This document shows positions 1 through 8,452 of a stretch of 64,000 nucleotides of DNA, piece after piece. Made by a program: the position numbers and the translations under genes. Source of the stretch: Anaerolineaceae bacterium (lineage in GTDB: Bacteria > Chloroflexota > Anaerolineae > Aggregatilineales > Phototrophicaceae); NCBI GenBank assembly GCA_002699585.1, contig PABP01000014.1, positions 248,001 to 312,000 of the forward strand. Reading direction: 5' to 3'. Below the pieces are notes generated by a model. The model did no database searches and was not told where the DNA came from. It saw only the letters and a list, made by a program, of their open reading frames with translations. Numbering within the stretch: position 1 is the first letter of the stretch; every line of letters begins with the position of its first letter.

Positions 1-2
1 AA

Positions 3-605
3 TATGTCGAACAGGCCACCTTCGCCAACATTGGCGATCCCTGGGCCGTCAACTGGATCAACAACACGGCTGCCGGACAGCAATATGCCCAGTTGGTCAA
101 CTTGCCGCTGCCGCTACAAACGGCACCGACACAGGCCTGCCAGCAGGGTGAACTGCCAACAGCTTTGATTAACAATCCGCAGAACAGCCAGACGGTTGAG
201 GGTGTGCTGACGATTACGGGTGTTGCTAGCGGCCCCAATTTCAGTTCCTACCAATTGCAGTACGCGCCCATCAGCAACCCGGATAGCTGGTCGGACATCA
301 CGCCGCAGATCACCAATCAGGTCACCAATGCCGGTACGGAATTGGGCACCTGGGATACGCGGACAGTTGGCAATGGCCAGTACATCCTGCGCTTACGGAT
401 GCTGAGTACAACGGGCGGTTACATCAATGTCGATCGCAACATCACCATTCAGAATGTTCAGCCGACGCCGACCCCAACCGTGCCCGTACCGACGGTTCCT
501 GTCCTGCCAACCGTTCCCACGCTGATACCGGGTAATAACGGCGGATTCACACCTGTTCCATTCGATGACCTCAACCCGACACCAACACCCACCCTGGCAC
601 TATAA
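3..605 (+). CDS. C-terminal part of an exported cell-wall/surface protein (5' end outside the window)
   Basis: The reading frame is open from the left edge, so the gene begins upstream of the window. A TTG at 93 is internal and is not a credible start. The visible 200 residues hold a beta-rich module (about residues 60-145) with the pattern LGTWDTR followed by GQYILRLR. I associate this module with the C-terminal tail of Chloroflexota class A penicillin-binding proteins and similar exported proteins. It is followed by a low-complexity Pro/Thr/Val tail (PTPTPTVPVPTVP). Such tails are typical spacers of cell-surface proteins. The catalytic part is not in view, so the PBP assignment is an inference. 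A strong intrinsic terminator follows directly. Confidence 0.6.
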   Translation, partial: YVEQATFANIGDPWAVNWINNTAAGQQYAQLVNLPLPLQTAPTQACQQGELPTALINNPQNSQTVEGVLTITGVASGPNFSSYQLQYAPISNPDSWSDITPQITNQVTNAGTELGTWDTRTVGNGQYILRLRMLSTTGGYINVDRNITIQNVQPTPTPTVPVPTVPVLPTVPTLIPGNNGGFTPVPFDDLNPTPTPTLAL

Positions 606-613
606 GTAAAATC

Positions 614-646
614 AAAAAGGCCGACTATCGCAGTCGGCCTTTTTTC
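614..646 (+). terminator. Rho-independent terminator
   Basis: A perfect stem, AAAAAGGCCGACT (614-626) pairing with AGTCGGCCTTTTT (632-644), with a 5-nt loop and a T-run. It lies 9 bases after the stop codon of the partial surface-protein gene. Confidence 0.9.
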
Positions 647-720
647 TTGTATTGAATTGACAAAACATCTGTTCTGTTTTAGGCTGGGTCCATCGTCAAT
701 CGACCCAGGTGGAATCTATA

Positions 721-1128
721 ATGTCTGTCGTGCCCATGCCTACAAATGTCGCAGAAGTCTTGGCCCAGTATCCTGAAAATGTCCAGGCGCGCATACGTTG
801 GCTGCGCGACCTGATTTATGATTTTGCTGCGGAAACTGAAGGCGTCGGTCCACTCGAAGAAACACTCAAGTGGGGGCAGATCAGTTATCTGACACCACAC
901 ACCAAAAGCGGCACGACCATCCGCATAGATGCCGTCAAAGATGGCAGCGACAGCCTGGGGATGTTTGTTCACTGCCAGACGACGCTGGTCGATACCTACC
1001 GTGCCCTCTATGGCGATTTGTTCACCTATGAAGGCACACGCTGCCTACATGTCGACCCTGAGCCACCTCTTGATGCGCTGCGCCACTGTGTTGCCCTGGC
1101 GCTGACCTACCACCAAAACAAAAGCTAA
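721..1128 (+). CDS. DUF1801-like (YdhG-type) small protein
   Basis: A 136-residue soluble protein. The segment around LEETLKWGQISYLTPHTKSG, followed by IRIDAVKDG, resembles the DUF1801/YdhG fold (an iron-chaperone-like alpha/beta fold), where a conserved E-x-x-K-W-x-x-P/S-Y block sits in the same place. I chose ATG 721 because an AGGTGG lies about 9 bases upstream; an in-frame GTG at 709 would add four residues. The stop overlaps the end of the convergent DinB-like gene by 4 bases. The molecular role is not established for this family. Confidence 0.6.
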   Translation: MSVVPMPTNVAEVLAQYPENVQARIRWLRDLIYDFAAETEGVGPLEETLKWGQISYLTPHTKSGTTIRIDAVKDGSDSLGMFVHCQTTLVDTYRALYGDLFTYEGTRCLHVDPEPPLDALRHCVALALTYHQNKS

Positions 1129-1649
1129 GAATGAGCGTCTAGCTGCTCCTGCATCCACTCCAGGTGCTCACGATAGTGATGGGCCGTATTGCCATACACC
1201 CGGTTGAAGATGGGCGACCCATCGTCTTCGCCCGGTTCTTCTGGCAGATAGTGACTATAGGGCAGTTGCAGGTCGGCATCGGACAGCCGTGTGATCAATC
1301 CCATTAATTCCTCGTGCGTCGCCAAAAACTGCGCCCGAACGTGGTCAAGCGGTTCGTTTTTGTGCAACAGGAAAATGGCATGGTTGATGGCATCAAAATC
1401 ACCGCTCACGTAAAGCGCTTCATCGACCTTCAGGCCCGTATGCCGTGGACGGCCATTCAATAGGGCGATCATCGACCGCTCCCAGGCTTCTATATGGGCA
1501 ATGTGATCTTTAACGGCCCAACCATCGGGATTCTTGACGTTAAGCCATTGCTCTTTGCTCAGGTCATGCAAAAATTGATTGAGGTAGGCCCAATCACGCT
1601 CGATATGGGCCAGGAGCGTGGCTTTGTCCTGTACGTAATCTTCGCTCAT
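1125..1649 (-). CDS. DinB/DfsB-like four-helix-bundle protein
   Basis: A 174-residue helical protein. The pattern GWAVKDHIAHIEAWERSM (about residues 43-60) and the C-terminal HHYREHLEWMQEQL are typical of the DinB/ClbS (DfsB) superfamily, in which three histidines can bind a metal. Possible ligands visible here are H50 or H53 and the HH/H of the last helix. Members act in thiol metabolism, in colibactin self-protection (ClbS) or are unknown; I cannot choose a reaction. It converges on the DUF1801 gene with a 4-base overlap and has a short gap to the EcsC-like gene on its 5' side. Confidence 0.6.
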   Translation of the reverse strand: MSEDYVQDKATLLAHIERDWAYLNQFLHDLSKEQWLNVKNPDGWAVKDHIAHIEAWERSMIALLNGRPRHTGLKVDEALYVSGDFDAINHAIFLLHKNEPLDHVRAQFLATHEELMGLITRLSDADLQLPYSHYLPEEPGEDDGSPIFNRVYGNTAHHYREHLEWMQEQLDAHS

Positions 1650-1682
1650 AGGTCGTTTCCTGTAAAACCTAAACGCTAAGGT

Positions 1683-2525
1683 CTAGACGAGTTCTTCCAA
1701 CTGCTTGATCGTGAAGGGATGATCGTAGTATTTCTTGGCCGTTTCCGCCATATCCATCAGCGTTTGCGCATTGAAGAAAGCATTCACAATCGGCCCAGCA
1801 AGTGGAATGAAGCCCATCAGGAAGCGCGCTGGAACGCGGGCACCAATGCGGGTGGCGACTTTAGCGGCCAACCGCGTGCTGATGCGGCGGCCCATCGGCG
1901 TGTAGACCTCGCGCACGTATTCCGAAGGCATGCGCCCAGCGACCGCGCTAATCGCGGCTTCTGCGGCATCTGCTGGCGCAATGTAGCGCACCATTTCCTG
2001 GGAACGTTCATCTTCGGCCAGTTGGTCGGCCAGCGTCTTGAGCACATGCAGCGTATTGACGATGACGTTATCGGTCTGGTCCGCATCGGCATTGGCGATG
2101 GCCTTTTCCAGTGTGGCATAGCCTTCCGGCGTACACACATGTGTAAACAGGTCCATCTTGATAGCGACATAGTCCATGATGTGCGGCGTATAGTAGGATG
2201 AGTTAGCCCACAGCGTCAGGATGTTGCGCAGGTCGGAATACTGTGACGTTTCTACGATATACGCGCCTTTAATCGCACCGATGCCCCAGCTAATGGTCGC
2301 CATCTTGTGCAGCAAAAAAGTGATGCCTGCCGGGATTGTCAGCGCATGGATGCCCGGAATGGCCATTTCAACGCCACCGGCGACTGCGATTTTGGCGGTT
2401 TCTTGCTGCACCCAGTCATCGACGCGGCTGTGATGCCGGGCCGCTTCGACGGCCTGGTTGGCATCGCCGCCCAGTTCTTCAAATGCGGAGGTAATTGCAA
2501 CAGCAATCTGTTCTTGTAAGCTCAT
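1683..2525 (-). CDS. EcsC/DUF697-like membrane-associated protein
   Basis: A 280-residue protein. An amphipathic N-terminal half has a hydrophobic stretch near residues 50-85 (IPGIHALTIPAGITFLLHKM). The C-terminal hairpin-like segment FLMGFIPLAGPIVNAFFNAQ (about residues 240-260) is followed by MDMAETAKKYY. That glycine/proline-containing hydrophobic hairpin is what EcsC and DUF697 proteins show. The function is unknown. The ATG at 2525 is the first good start. A Prevent-type or transport partner is not visible nearby; the gene stands alone between DinB-like and DUF3291 genes. Confidence 0.45.
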   Translation of the reverse strand: MSLQEQIAVAITSAFEELGGDANQAVEAARHHSRVDDWVQQETAKIAVAGGVEMAIPGIHALTIPAGITFLLHKMATISWGIGAIKGAYIVETSQYSDLRNILTLWANSSYYTPHIMDYVAIKMDLFTHVCTPEGYATLEKAIANADADQTDNVIVNTLHVLKTLADQLAEDERSQEMVRYIAPADAAEAAISAVAGRMPSEYVREVYTPMGRRISTRLAAKVATRIGARVPARFLMGFIPLAGPIVNAFFNAQTLMDMAETAKKYYDHPFTIKQLEELV

Positions 2526-2814
2526 GATGTTGCCTTTCGTAAAAGGGCCTGCTGATAAAGTGCAGGGTGTTTGTTTTCAGGTTTATTGTGTTGCGGCTGA
2601 AGTCGCTTTGCAGCCGTTCATCCGGGCGACCGAGATACAGTCGTCCTCATAGCTTACTACGAAATTTACGTGTCGGCGTTGCAAACCAGGGACCGTACCT
2701 GGGGTTAGTCACGCATGTGCTCTGGGTTGGTTCCATTGGCGCATGCGCCAAAATCGCCTATAATCCGGTCTTCAGGATCGCTCAACGCTATCAAAAAGTT
2801 GCTGAGGACCCCGC

Positions 2815-3282
2815 ATGCCAACCTATCACCTTGCCCAGATCAACATTGCTCAGATGGTAGATACGCTCGAAAGCGAGACCATGTCCGGCTTTGTCGCACG
2901 TCTGGACGAAATCAACGCGCTGGCGGATGATGCGCCTGGTTTTGTGTGGCGCTTGCAGACCGAAGATGGCGATGCCACCGCGCTGCGGGTCTTTGACGAT
3001 AACATGCTGCTGGTCAATATGAGCGTGTGGGAAAACCTGGATGCCCTGCGTGAGTACGTCTATAAAACGGCCCATGTCGAACTCATCAAGATGCGCAAAC
3101 AATGGTTCGAGAAGTTAGGCACACCCCATATGGCGCTGTGGTACGTTCCCGCCGGGGCTATTCCCAAAGTTGAGGAAGCCGTTGCCAGGTTAGATTATCT
3201 GGAAGCACACGGGTCGACGCCCCAGGCATTTACCTTTGCGCGTCCCTATAACGTGGATGCATGGCTTGCTTTAGCAAAGTAG
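2815..3282 (+). CDS. DUF3291 (ABM-fold) protein
   Basis: A 155-residue protein starting MPTYHLAQINIAQ, with FVARLDEINALADDAPGFVWRLQ (residues 24-46) and later MSVWENLDALREYVY. This is the characteristic opening of the DUF3291 family, which has a dimeric alpha/beta barrel fold like monooxygenase-type ABM domains. No catalytic function is proven for the family. A GAGG lies just ahead of ATG 2815. It is a single-gene unit. Confidence 0.75.
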   Translation: MPTYHLAQINIAQMVDTLESETMSGFVARLDEINALADDAPGFVWRLQTEDGDATALRVFDDNMLLVNMSVWENLDALREYVYKTAHVELIKMRKQWFEKLGTPHMALWYVPAGAIPKVEEAVARLDYLEAHGSTPQAFTFARPYNVDAWLALAK

Positions 3283-3305
3283 CAGCACAATCCGTCCGCT
3301 AGCCA

Positions 3306-3343
3306 TTTTACAAAAGTCGTTTTACAAAAGTCGTCTTACAAAC
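3306..3343. repeat. 14-bp tandem direct repeat upstream of the antiporter
   Basis: TTTTACAAAAGTCG occurs twice without a gap (3306-3319 and 3320-3333) and is followed by a partial third copy, TCTTACAAAC (3334-3343). It lies in the 270-bp gene-free interval between the DUF3291 gene and the antiporter. It could be a tandem protein-binding site or slippage; nothing else is recognisable in this interval. Confidence 0.6.
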
Positions 3344-3555
3344 TGAAAATCGTGTGAGTAAATGCTCATATTCTTGGAAGTCTGCCAATCAGTGGAGGTG
3401 GCTACGGTAAAATAGATACCGAAAGATTGTTATCTCGGCTGCGTCTGATGATAGAATAGGCCTCCAAAATCGATATAACGAGCCAATGTTCCCTGAATAG
3501 ATAAACCATCTGGGAACAAACCATTACGGAATCAAGCGGAAAAGGGAAGCCCGCA

Positions 3556-5373
3556 TTGCATACAGAAAACGCCTTATTTGAAGGCGCTCTCATGATTGTC
3601 CTGGGCATTATGGCTCAGTGGGTTGCGTGGCGCTTACGTTTACCCTCCATTTTGCTGCTCTTGATGACTGGTATTATTGTTGGCCCCCTAACGGGTTTAT
3701 TGCATGTCGATGAAATGATGGGCGACCTGCTGTTTCCGTTTGTGTCGGGCGCGGTGGCCATCATCCTGTTTGAAGGCGGCATGAGCCTGCGTCTGAAGGA
3801 CATCCGCGAGACGGGGGCGGTGGTGCGTAACCTGGTCACCATAGGTGTTCTCGTCACCTGGATTATCACGGCCATTGGGGCCTACTTCTTGCTGGATCTG
3901 GATGTCTCCATTTCGATGTTGCTGGGTGCGACCCTGGTCGTCACCGGGCCAACGGTCATCATCCCGCTGCTGAACCAGATCCGGCCCTCTGGCCGCGTGA
4001 GTTCGGTACTGCGCTGGGAAGGTATCGTTATTGACCCGGTCGGTGCGATCCTGGCCTTGCTGGTCTTTGAGGAGATTTTCGCCGTCGACTTGCAGGAGGG
4101 CATTGTCATCGCCCTCGGCACCTTGATCGGCACGCTGATTATTGGACTGGTTGTGGGCGTTGTGGTCGCCAACGTCATGATTGAGTTTTATCGTCGCTAC
4201 TGGGTACCGGAGAACCTGCAAAATGCCGGTACGCTCATGGTGGTGATTGGCGCATTTGCCCTCAGTAATTCTTTCCAGGCGGAGTCCGGTTTGCTGACGG
4301 TGACGGTGATGGGCATTGTCGTGGCCAATCAGCGTCGTTTCAACTTCCAGCACATCATCGAGTTCAAAGAGTCTTTGCAGGTGCTGCTGCTGGCAACACT
4401 ATTTATTATGCTTTCCGCTCGGTTGCAACCGGAGTCATTGCTACTGATCGCCAGCCCGCAAACGCTGCTGTTTGTGGCACTCATCATCGTAGTGGAGCGA
4501 CCCCTGGCGGTGTTCATCTCGACCATTGGCAGTGGCCTCACCTGGAAAGAGCGCTTGTTCATTAGCTGGATGGCCCCACGCGGAATTGTCGCCGCTTCCG
4601 TTGCGTCGATCTTCGCCCTGGAACTCTCTAATGCTGGGCATCCGGGGGCTAATTTATTGGTGCCCTATACCTTCGCCGTTATCATCGGCACCGTGATCGT
4701 CTATAGCCTGACCAGTGGTCTGGTCGCGCAGCAGTTGGGCCTCTCCGAACGCAATCCGCAGGGTATTTTGCTGGTTGGGGCTAGCGAGTGGGTGCAGCAG
4801 ATCGCCATGCAGATTCAGGCGGCGGGCTTCCGCGTCGTGCTGGCCGATACCAACCAGTCCAATATCGAACTGGCGGATTCCAAAGGCCTGGAAACGTACT
4901 TGGGCAGCGTAATTTCAGAAATCGCGCTCGACGAAATTAACCTCAGTGGCCTGGGCCGTCTGGTGGCTATGACCCCCAACAGTGAAGTCAATGCGCTGGC
5001 AGCCGAGCACTTTGAAAATGCCTTTGGCAATCGCAATACCTACGAACTACGCCGACCAGAGCGCGACCTTCGCGGCGGCATCAGCCCCAATATTGGTGGT
5101 ATTCCGCTGTTCAATGACGATATGACCTATGACTATATTCAGACGCAGTTTATGAATGGCGCGCAGGTCACGACCATGTCGGCCAACTTGTTCCAGAACA
5201 CGCCGACAGCACTGCCGCTTTTTGTCTATGATGGCGAAGATGAACTGCAAATCTGGACGTCTGATAATCCGCCACGCTTGATGCCTGACCATCGGGTGAT
5301 TGCCTTCACGAACTTTAATACCGCACCGGAGACCTTCACGACCACCCGTAAGCCAGTTGTCGCTATGTCCTAA
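3556..5373 (+). CDS. CPA1-type cation:proton antiporter with C-terminal TrkA-N domain
   Basis: A 605-residue membrane protein. About twelve hydrophobic helices fill residues 1-395. The helix with WEGIVIDPVGAILALLVFEE (about 153-172) matches the ion-binding helix of Na+/H+ antiporters, though the usual Asn of an ND pair is Ile here. From about residue 397, QGILLVGASEWVQQIAMQ starts a Rossmann-like TrkA-N/RCK domain that in relatives binds nucleotide and gates transport. The last 80 residues form an extra soluble tail. It should exchange Na+ or K+ for H+ in the inner membrane. The start is a TTG with AGGGAAG about 8 bases upstream. Confidence 0.85.
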   Translation: MHTENALFEGALMIVLGIMAQWVAWRLRLPSILLLLMTGIIVGPLTGLLHVDEMMGDLLFPFVSGAVAIILFEGGMSLRLKDIRETGAVVRNLVTIGVLVTWIITAIGAYFLLDLDVSISMLLGATLVVTGPTVIIPLLNQIRPSGRVSSVLRWEGIVIDPVGAILALLVFEEIFAVDLQEGIVIALGTLIGTLIIGLVVGVVVANVMIEFYRRYWVPENLQNAGTLMVVIGAFALSNSFQAESGLLTVTVMGIVVANQRRFNFQHIIEFKESLQVLLLATLFIMLSARLQPESLLLIASPQTLLFVALIIVVERPLAVFISTIGSGLTWKERLFISWMAPRGIVAASVASIFALELSNAGHPGANLLVPYTFAVIIGTVIVYSLTSGLVAQQLGLSERNPQGILLVGASEWVQQIAMQIQAAGFRVVLADTNQSNIELADSKGLETYLGSVISEIALDEINLSGLGRLVAMTPNSEVNALAAEHFENAFGNRNTYELRRPERDLRGGISPNIGGIPLFNDDMTYDYIQTQFMNGAQVTTMSANLFQNTPTALPLFVYDGEDELQIWTSDNPPRLMPDHRVIAFTNFNTAPETFTTTRKPVVAMS

Positions 5374-5433
5374 TCCGCACAGCCTGAGTATGATAGTGGG
5401 CGTCGTACTTACTTTTACACGGAATGGTATGTT

Positions 5434-6219
5434 ATGTATGCTCACCAAAAAGCATCTCTAGACAATGTTGAGCAGTATTTTGCTGAAAACGAAGAGGTGC
5501 TTGCCTTACTTTTGACAGGATCCATCGCGCATGGCTTCGCCAATGAAAAATCCGATGTAGATATAGCCCTTATCGTATCCGATGAGAACCATCAACGTCG
5601 CATTGAGCAGTTTCAGACCACGTTTTTCAGTTTGGAGCTGGCGAATTACGAAGGGGGTTATATCGATGGCAAGTACATCAGCATCGACTTTATGCGCCAG
5701 GTAGCCGAACGCGGCAGTGAACCCGCCCGCTTCGCCTTCGCCGATGCCCAGATTGTGTACTCCAAAATCGATGGCTTGGACGACCTGCTACAGCAGATTG
5801 TCCGCTATCCTGTTGAAGACAAAATCGAGCGTATCCGCAGCTTTTATGCCCAGTTCGAGGCTTGGCACTGGTTTACGACCGAAGCGCGCAAGCGTGACAA
5901 TCACTACCTGATGATGACGGCTGTCAGCAAGCTGGTGCTGTTCGGTGGCCGCATGATCCTGGCCCACAACGAGCAGCTTTACCCCTATCATAAGTGGTTC
6001 CTGCGCGTGCTGGAGCACGTCGAGGACCGCCCCGCGAATCTCATGCCGCTGATTGACGCCGCCCTCAACGACCCGACCGAGGCCAATATCGCGGCCTTCT
6101 TCGAGACAGTCAATACCTTCCGCGAGTGGGAAAAAGCGCCCACAGGTTGGGGCAGTCAGTTCATGTGGGATAGTGAAATCAACTGGATGCGCGGCGACAG
6201 TCCGATTGAGGATGTGTAG
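5434..6219 (+). CDS. Nucleotidyltransferase-fold protein
   Basis: A 261-residue protein. LALLLTGSIAHGFANEKSDVDIALIV (about residues 24-49) is the polymerase-beta-like nucleotidyltransferase signature GS-x10-DxD, supplying two metal-binding aspartates. The rest is helical (a KNTase C-terminal-like or DUF4037-like region rich in Trp and Tyr). Family members transfer AMP to antibiotics, proteins or RNA; the substrate here cannot be told. It is followed after 15 bases by a small membrane-anchored unknown. Confidence 0.75.
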   Translation: MYAHQKASLDNVEQYFAENEEVLALLLTGSIAHGFANEKSDVDIALIVSDENHQRRIEQFQTTFFSLELANYEGGYIDGKYISIDFMRQVAERGSEPARFAFADAQIVYSKIDGLDDLLQQIVRYPVEDKIERIRSFYAQFEAWHWFTTEARKRDNHYLMMTAVSKLVLFGGRMILAHNEQLYPYHKWFLRVLEHVEDRPANLMPLIDAALNDPTEANIAAFFETVNTFREWEKAPTGWGSQFMWDSEINWMRGDSPIEDV

Positions 6220-6234
6220 GCAGGGTTTTCGCTC

Positions 6235-6711
6235 ATGATTAGCAAAAGTAAAAATCGCCCTGTTCCTGCAGTTACCAAGATTCTTGTTGGGCTATTTTTG
6301 GCATTCTTGGTGTTGAACCCGGTTTCTGTTATGTTGTTCACGGGTTTGCTTACGAGGTTCCACGACAGTATTGTTATGCAGTGGTTCGCCCAACCGTTCT
6401 TCGACTATCCGCTACCAGACGATACACAAGAGATAGGGCGAGACACATTTATCGTCACAGGTGGATCGCATGGGTGTGGGTATGTCGTTGAGCGTCACCT
6501 TCAGTCATCATTGTCTAAATCGGAGTTAGAGACATATTTTCGACAGACATATTTCTCGATGCCTTTTGGTGAACCTGTCTCACCCAATCTGAGCATGGAT
6601 GGTTTGTTATACCCGTCTGTTAAATCAGAAGGTGACCAATTTGTAGTTACGCTCGCTGCTGGTGGATTCTACACACAGGATGTAGGCTTAATCGGTTGCC
6701 GCATACACTGA
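6235..6711 (+). CDS. Small membrane-anchored protein of unknown function
   Basis: A 158-residue protein with a single hydrophobic segment (about residues 13-37, ILVGLFLAFLVLNPVSVMLF) after a basic N-terminus, so it is probably anchored in the membrane with an outer soluble domain. Two Cys (in SHGCGYV and IGCRIH) could form a disulfide outside the cell. I recognise no family. It may be co-transcribed with the nucleotidyltransferase, 15 bases upstream. Confidence 0.6.
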   Translation: MISKSKNRPVPAVTKILVGLFLAFLVLNPVSVMLFTGLLTRFHDSIVMQWFAQPFFDYPLPDDTQEIGRDTFIVTGGSHGCGYVVERHLQSSLSKSELETYFRQTYFSMPFGEPVSPNLSMDGLLYPSVKSEGDQFVVTLAAGGFYTQDVGLIGCRIH

Positions 6712-6717
6712 CAAGGC

Positions 6718-6756
6718 TAGAAGCTGAAAGCCGAAAGCTAACTGCTGAAAGCTGTC
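6718..6756. repeat. Short GCTGAAAGC-type direct repeat
   Basis: AGCTGAAAGC, CGAAAGC and GCTGAAAGCTG follow each other between the two convergent genes. I see this kind of low-complexity spacer as a small dispersed repeat rather than a coding or regulatory site. Confidence 0.35.
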
Positions 6757-7434
6757 TTACCCTGGTCGCACGTAGATGATTTCCGCCAGGTTGTGGCCAA
6801 TGATGCGATACTCGTCGTTGAGCTTGAGCTGCATCGGCCCATCAAACGGGGCGATATGCAGTACTTCGACTGTTGCGCCGGGGGTCAGGCCCAGGGCGGC
6901 GATGTAGTTCAAACGGTCGGACTCACGGGTGCGCAGCCGGGTGACCGTCACAAAGGTGCCCATTTCAGCAGTCGATAGGGGAATATCATCTGCCAACGGC
7001 AGCGTACCATCGGCACTGGGGATGGGTTCCCCATGTGGCGATTCCGAAGGATGTCCGGCCATTTCGTCCATGCGGTTGAGGATTGTCTCGCCAATCGCGC
7101 TGCTGATGAACTGGGCATCCTCGTGGATGTCCTCCCAGTTCAGCCCCATCACCTTGACCAGGAACGTCTCCGCGATGCGCTGGCCGCGTACCTGCATCAG
7201 GGCCACGCGCTCGCCTTCCTCGGTTAGCTTGACGCCCTGGTATGGCTCGTGATGCAGCATGCCCAGGTCTTTGAGGCGGTTAATCATGCGGTTGACGGCA
7301 GGCGCGCTGACGTTCAGACGCTCAGCAACGGCAGACGTATTGATGTAATCTTCGTCATGGGCCAGGGTATGGTCGGCTAGCTGGTAGATTTCGGCCAGGT
7401 AGGCCCGCATCTTTGCACTGAGTTCTTCTGCCAT
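6757..7434 (-). CDS. DtxR/MntR-family metal-dependent transcriptional regulator
   Basis: A 225-residue regulator. It has a winged helix-turn-helix (INTSAVAERLNVSAPAVNRMINRLKDLGMLHH, about residues 32-63), a dimerisation/metal domain (VRGQRIAETFLVKVMGLNWEDIHEDAQFISSAIGE, with His/Glu ligands), and a C-terminal FeoA-like SH3 domain (about 155-225). The family represses metal-uptake genes when Fe2+ or Mn2+ is bound. I chose ATG 7434, 8 bases after the stop of the phosphoesterase; GTG 7449 would overlap that gene. No transporter lies next to it, so its targets are elsewhere. Confidence 0.85.
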   Translation of the reverse strand: MAEELSAKMRAYLAEIYQLADHTLAHDEDYINTSAVAERLNVSAPAVNRMINRLKDLGMLHHEPYQGVKLTEEGERVALMQVRGQRIAETFLVKVMGLNWEDIHEDAQFISSAIGETILNRMDEMAGHPSESPHGEPIPSADGTLPLADDIPLSTAEMGTFVTVTRLRTRESDRLNYIAALGLTPGATVEVLHIAPFDGPMQLKLNDEYRIIGHNLAEIIYVRPG

Positions 7435-7442
7435 AACGCGCT

Positions 7443-8174
7443 TTACCACCCATGTTCCAGGCGATTGATGAGTCGCTCTGGCAGGCCATACTGACGCATT
7501 TTTTGCTGTGTCTTGGCGATGTCATAGGGAATGCGGCGATGTTCAAAAACGCCCGTTTCCGTATCGAGGATGCCGTAGGCCGATTTCGGGTTCTGGTCGC
7601 GTGGTTGGCCGATACTCCCCGGATTGATGATCTGGCGTTGACCATTGAGCGTGTGCGGCTCACTGTAGCGTGGGGCGCGTTCGCGGGTATCACCATTGTC
7701 GCTGACGAGTTCGTAAATCACCGGTTGGTGCGTGTGGCCGACGAAGCAATAGGGTGTCTCAAAATGTGGGAAGTTGAGCGCGGCCACCAGTGGCTCCAGG
7801 ATGTATTCCCAGACGGGTTCGCGCGGGCTGGCATGGACCAGTGTGTAATCGCCAATGACGAAGGTCACGGGCAAGTCTTCCAGATAAGCGATGTTTTCAG
7901 GCTTTAATGTTTCCTGCGTCCACTCGACAGCGCGACGGGCATCCGGGTTAAAGGTGCGGATATCTAGGCGGCCTAGGGCGGCCCAGTCATGGTTGCCAGC
8001 CAAACACAGGTGCGGCAGCGTCTTGAGTAGTTCCACGCATTCATTGGGCGATGGCCCATAACCAACGACATCACCCAGGCACCACACATAATCCCATTGT
8101 CCCTGGGCGTGTTGCAGTACCGTCTCGAAGGCGGTCAGGTTAGCGTGTATATCGGAAATTATGAGTATGCGCAT
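7443..8174 (-). CDS. Metallophosphoesterase (YfcE/calcineurin-like)
   Basis: A 243-residue protein with the full metallophosphoesterase signature: DIHAN (D8, H10), GDVVGYGP (D35), GNHDW (N62, H63) and GHTHQP (about 170). These residues bind a dinuclear metal centre that cleaves phosphomono- or diesters. The compact size fits the YfcE/MJ0936 branch. It probably forms an operon with the downstream DtxR-type regulator (8-base gap). The natural substrate is unknown. Confidence 0.85.
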   Translation of the reverse strand: MRILIISDIHANLTAFETVLQHAQGQWDYVWCLGDVVGYGPSPNECVELLKTLPHLCLAGNHDWAALGRLDIRTFNPDARRAVEWTQETLKPENIAYLEDLPVTFVIGDYTLVHASPREPVWEYILEPLVAALNFPHFETPYCFVGHTHQPVIYELVSDNGDTRERAPRYSEPHTLNGQRQIINPGSIGQPRDQNPKSAYGILDTETGVFEHRRIPYDIAKTQQKMRQYGLPERLINRLEHGW

Positions 8175-8372
8175 GGGTTATTGTCCTCAATGGCGGCCTG
8201 TCCAGTCGGGAGCATACAGGGCCATGTGATGTTTCGTGTCTATATATTGCGGCGCGACTATAAGGTCATTATACCGACCATCTGCCCATGAGGATAGTAA
8301 AAGACTGTATTGACCTGCGCGGTAGGGACATTAGCATGGGGCGTCTGTTTTTTGAAGTCTATATAAGCAGCA

Positions 8373-8397
8373 AAGGCGCAGATAGACGCTGCGCCTT
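8373..8397 (-). terminator. Possible terminator after the P450 gene
   Basis: AAGGCGCAG (8373-8381) pairs with CTGCGCCTT (8389-8397) around a 7-nt loop, 56 bases downstream of the P450 stop on the minus strand. The following T-run is short, so termination may be weak. The rest of 8175-8452 holds no recognisable gene. Confidence 0.5.
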
Positions 8398-8452
8398 CGT
8401 TCATATGGGTGACACACAGATATGGTGACACACGCTCCCGACGAATATGCCG

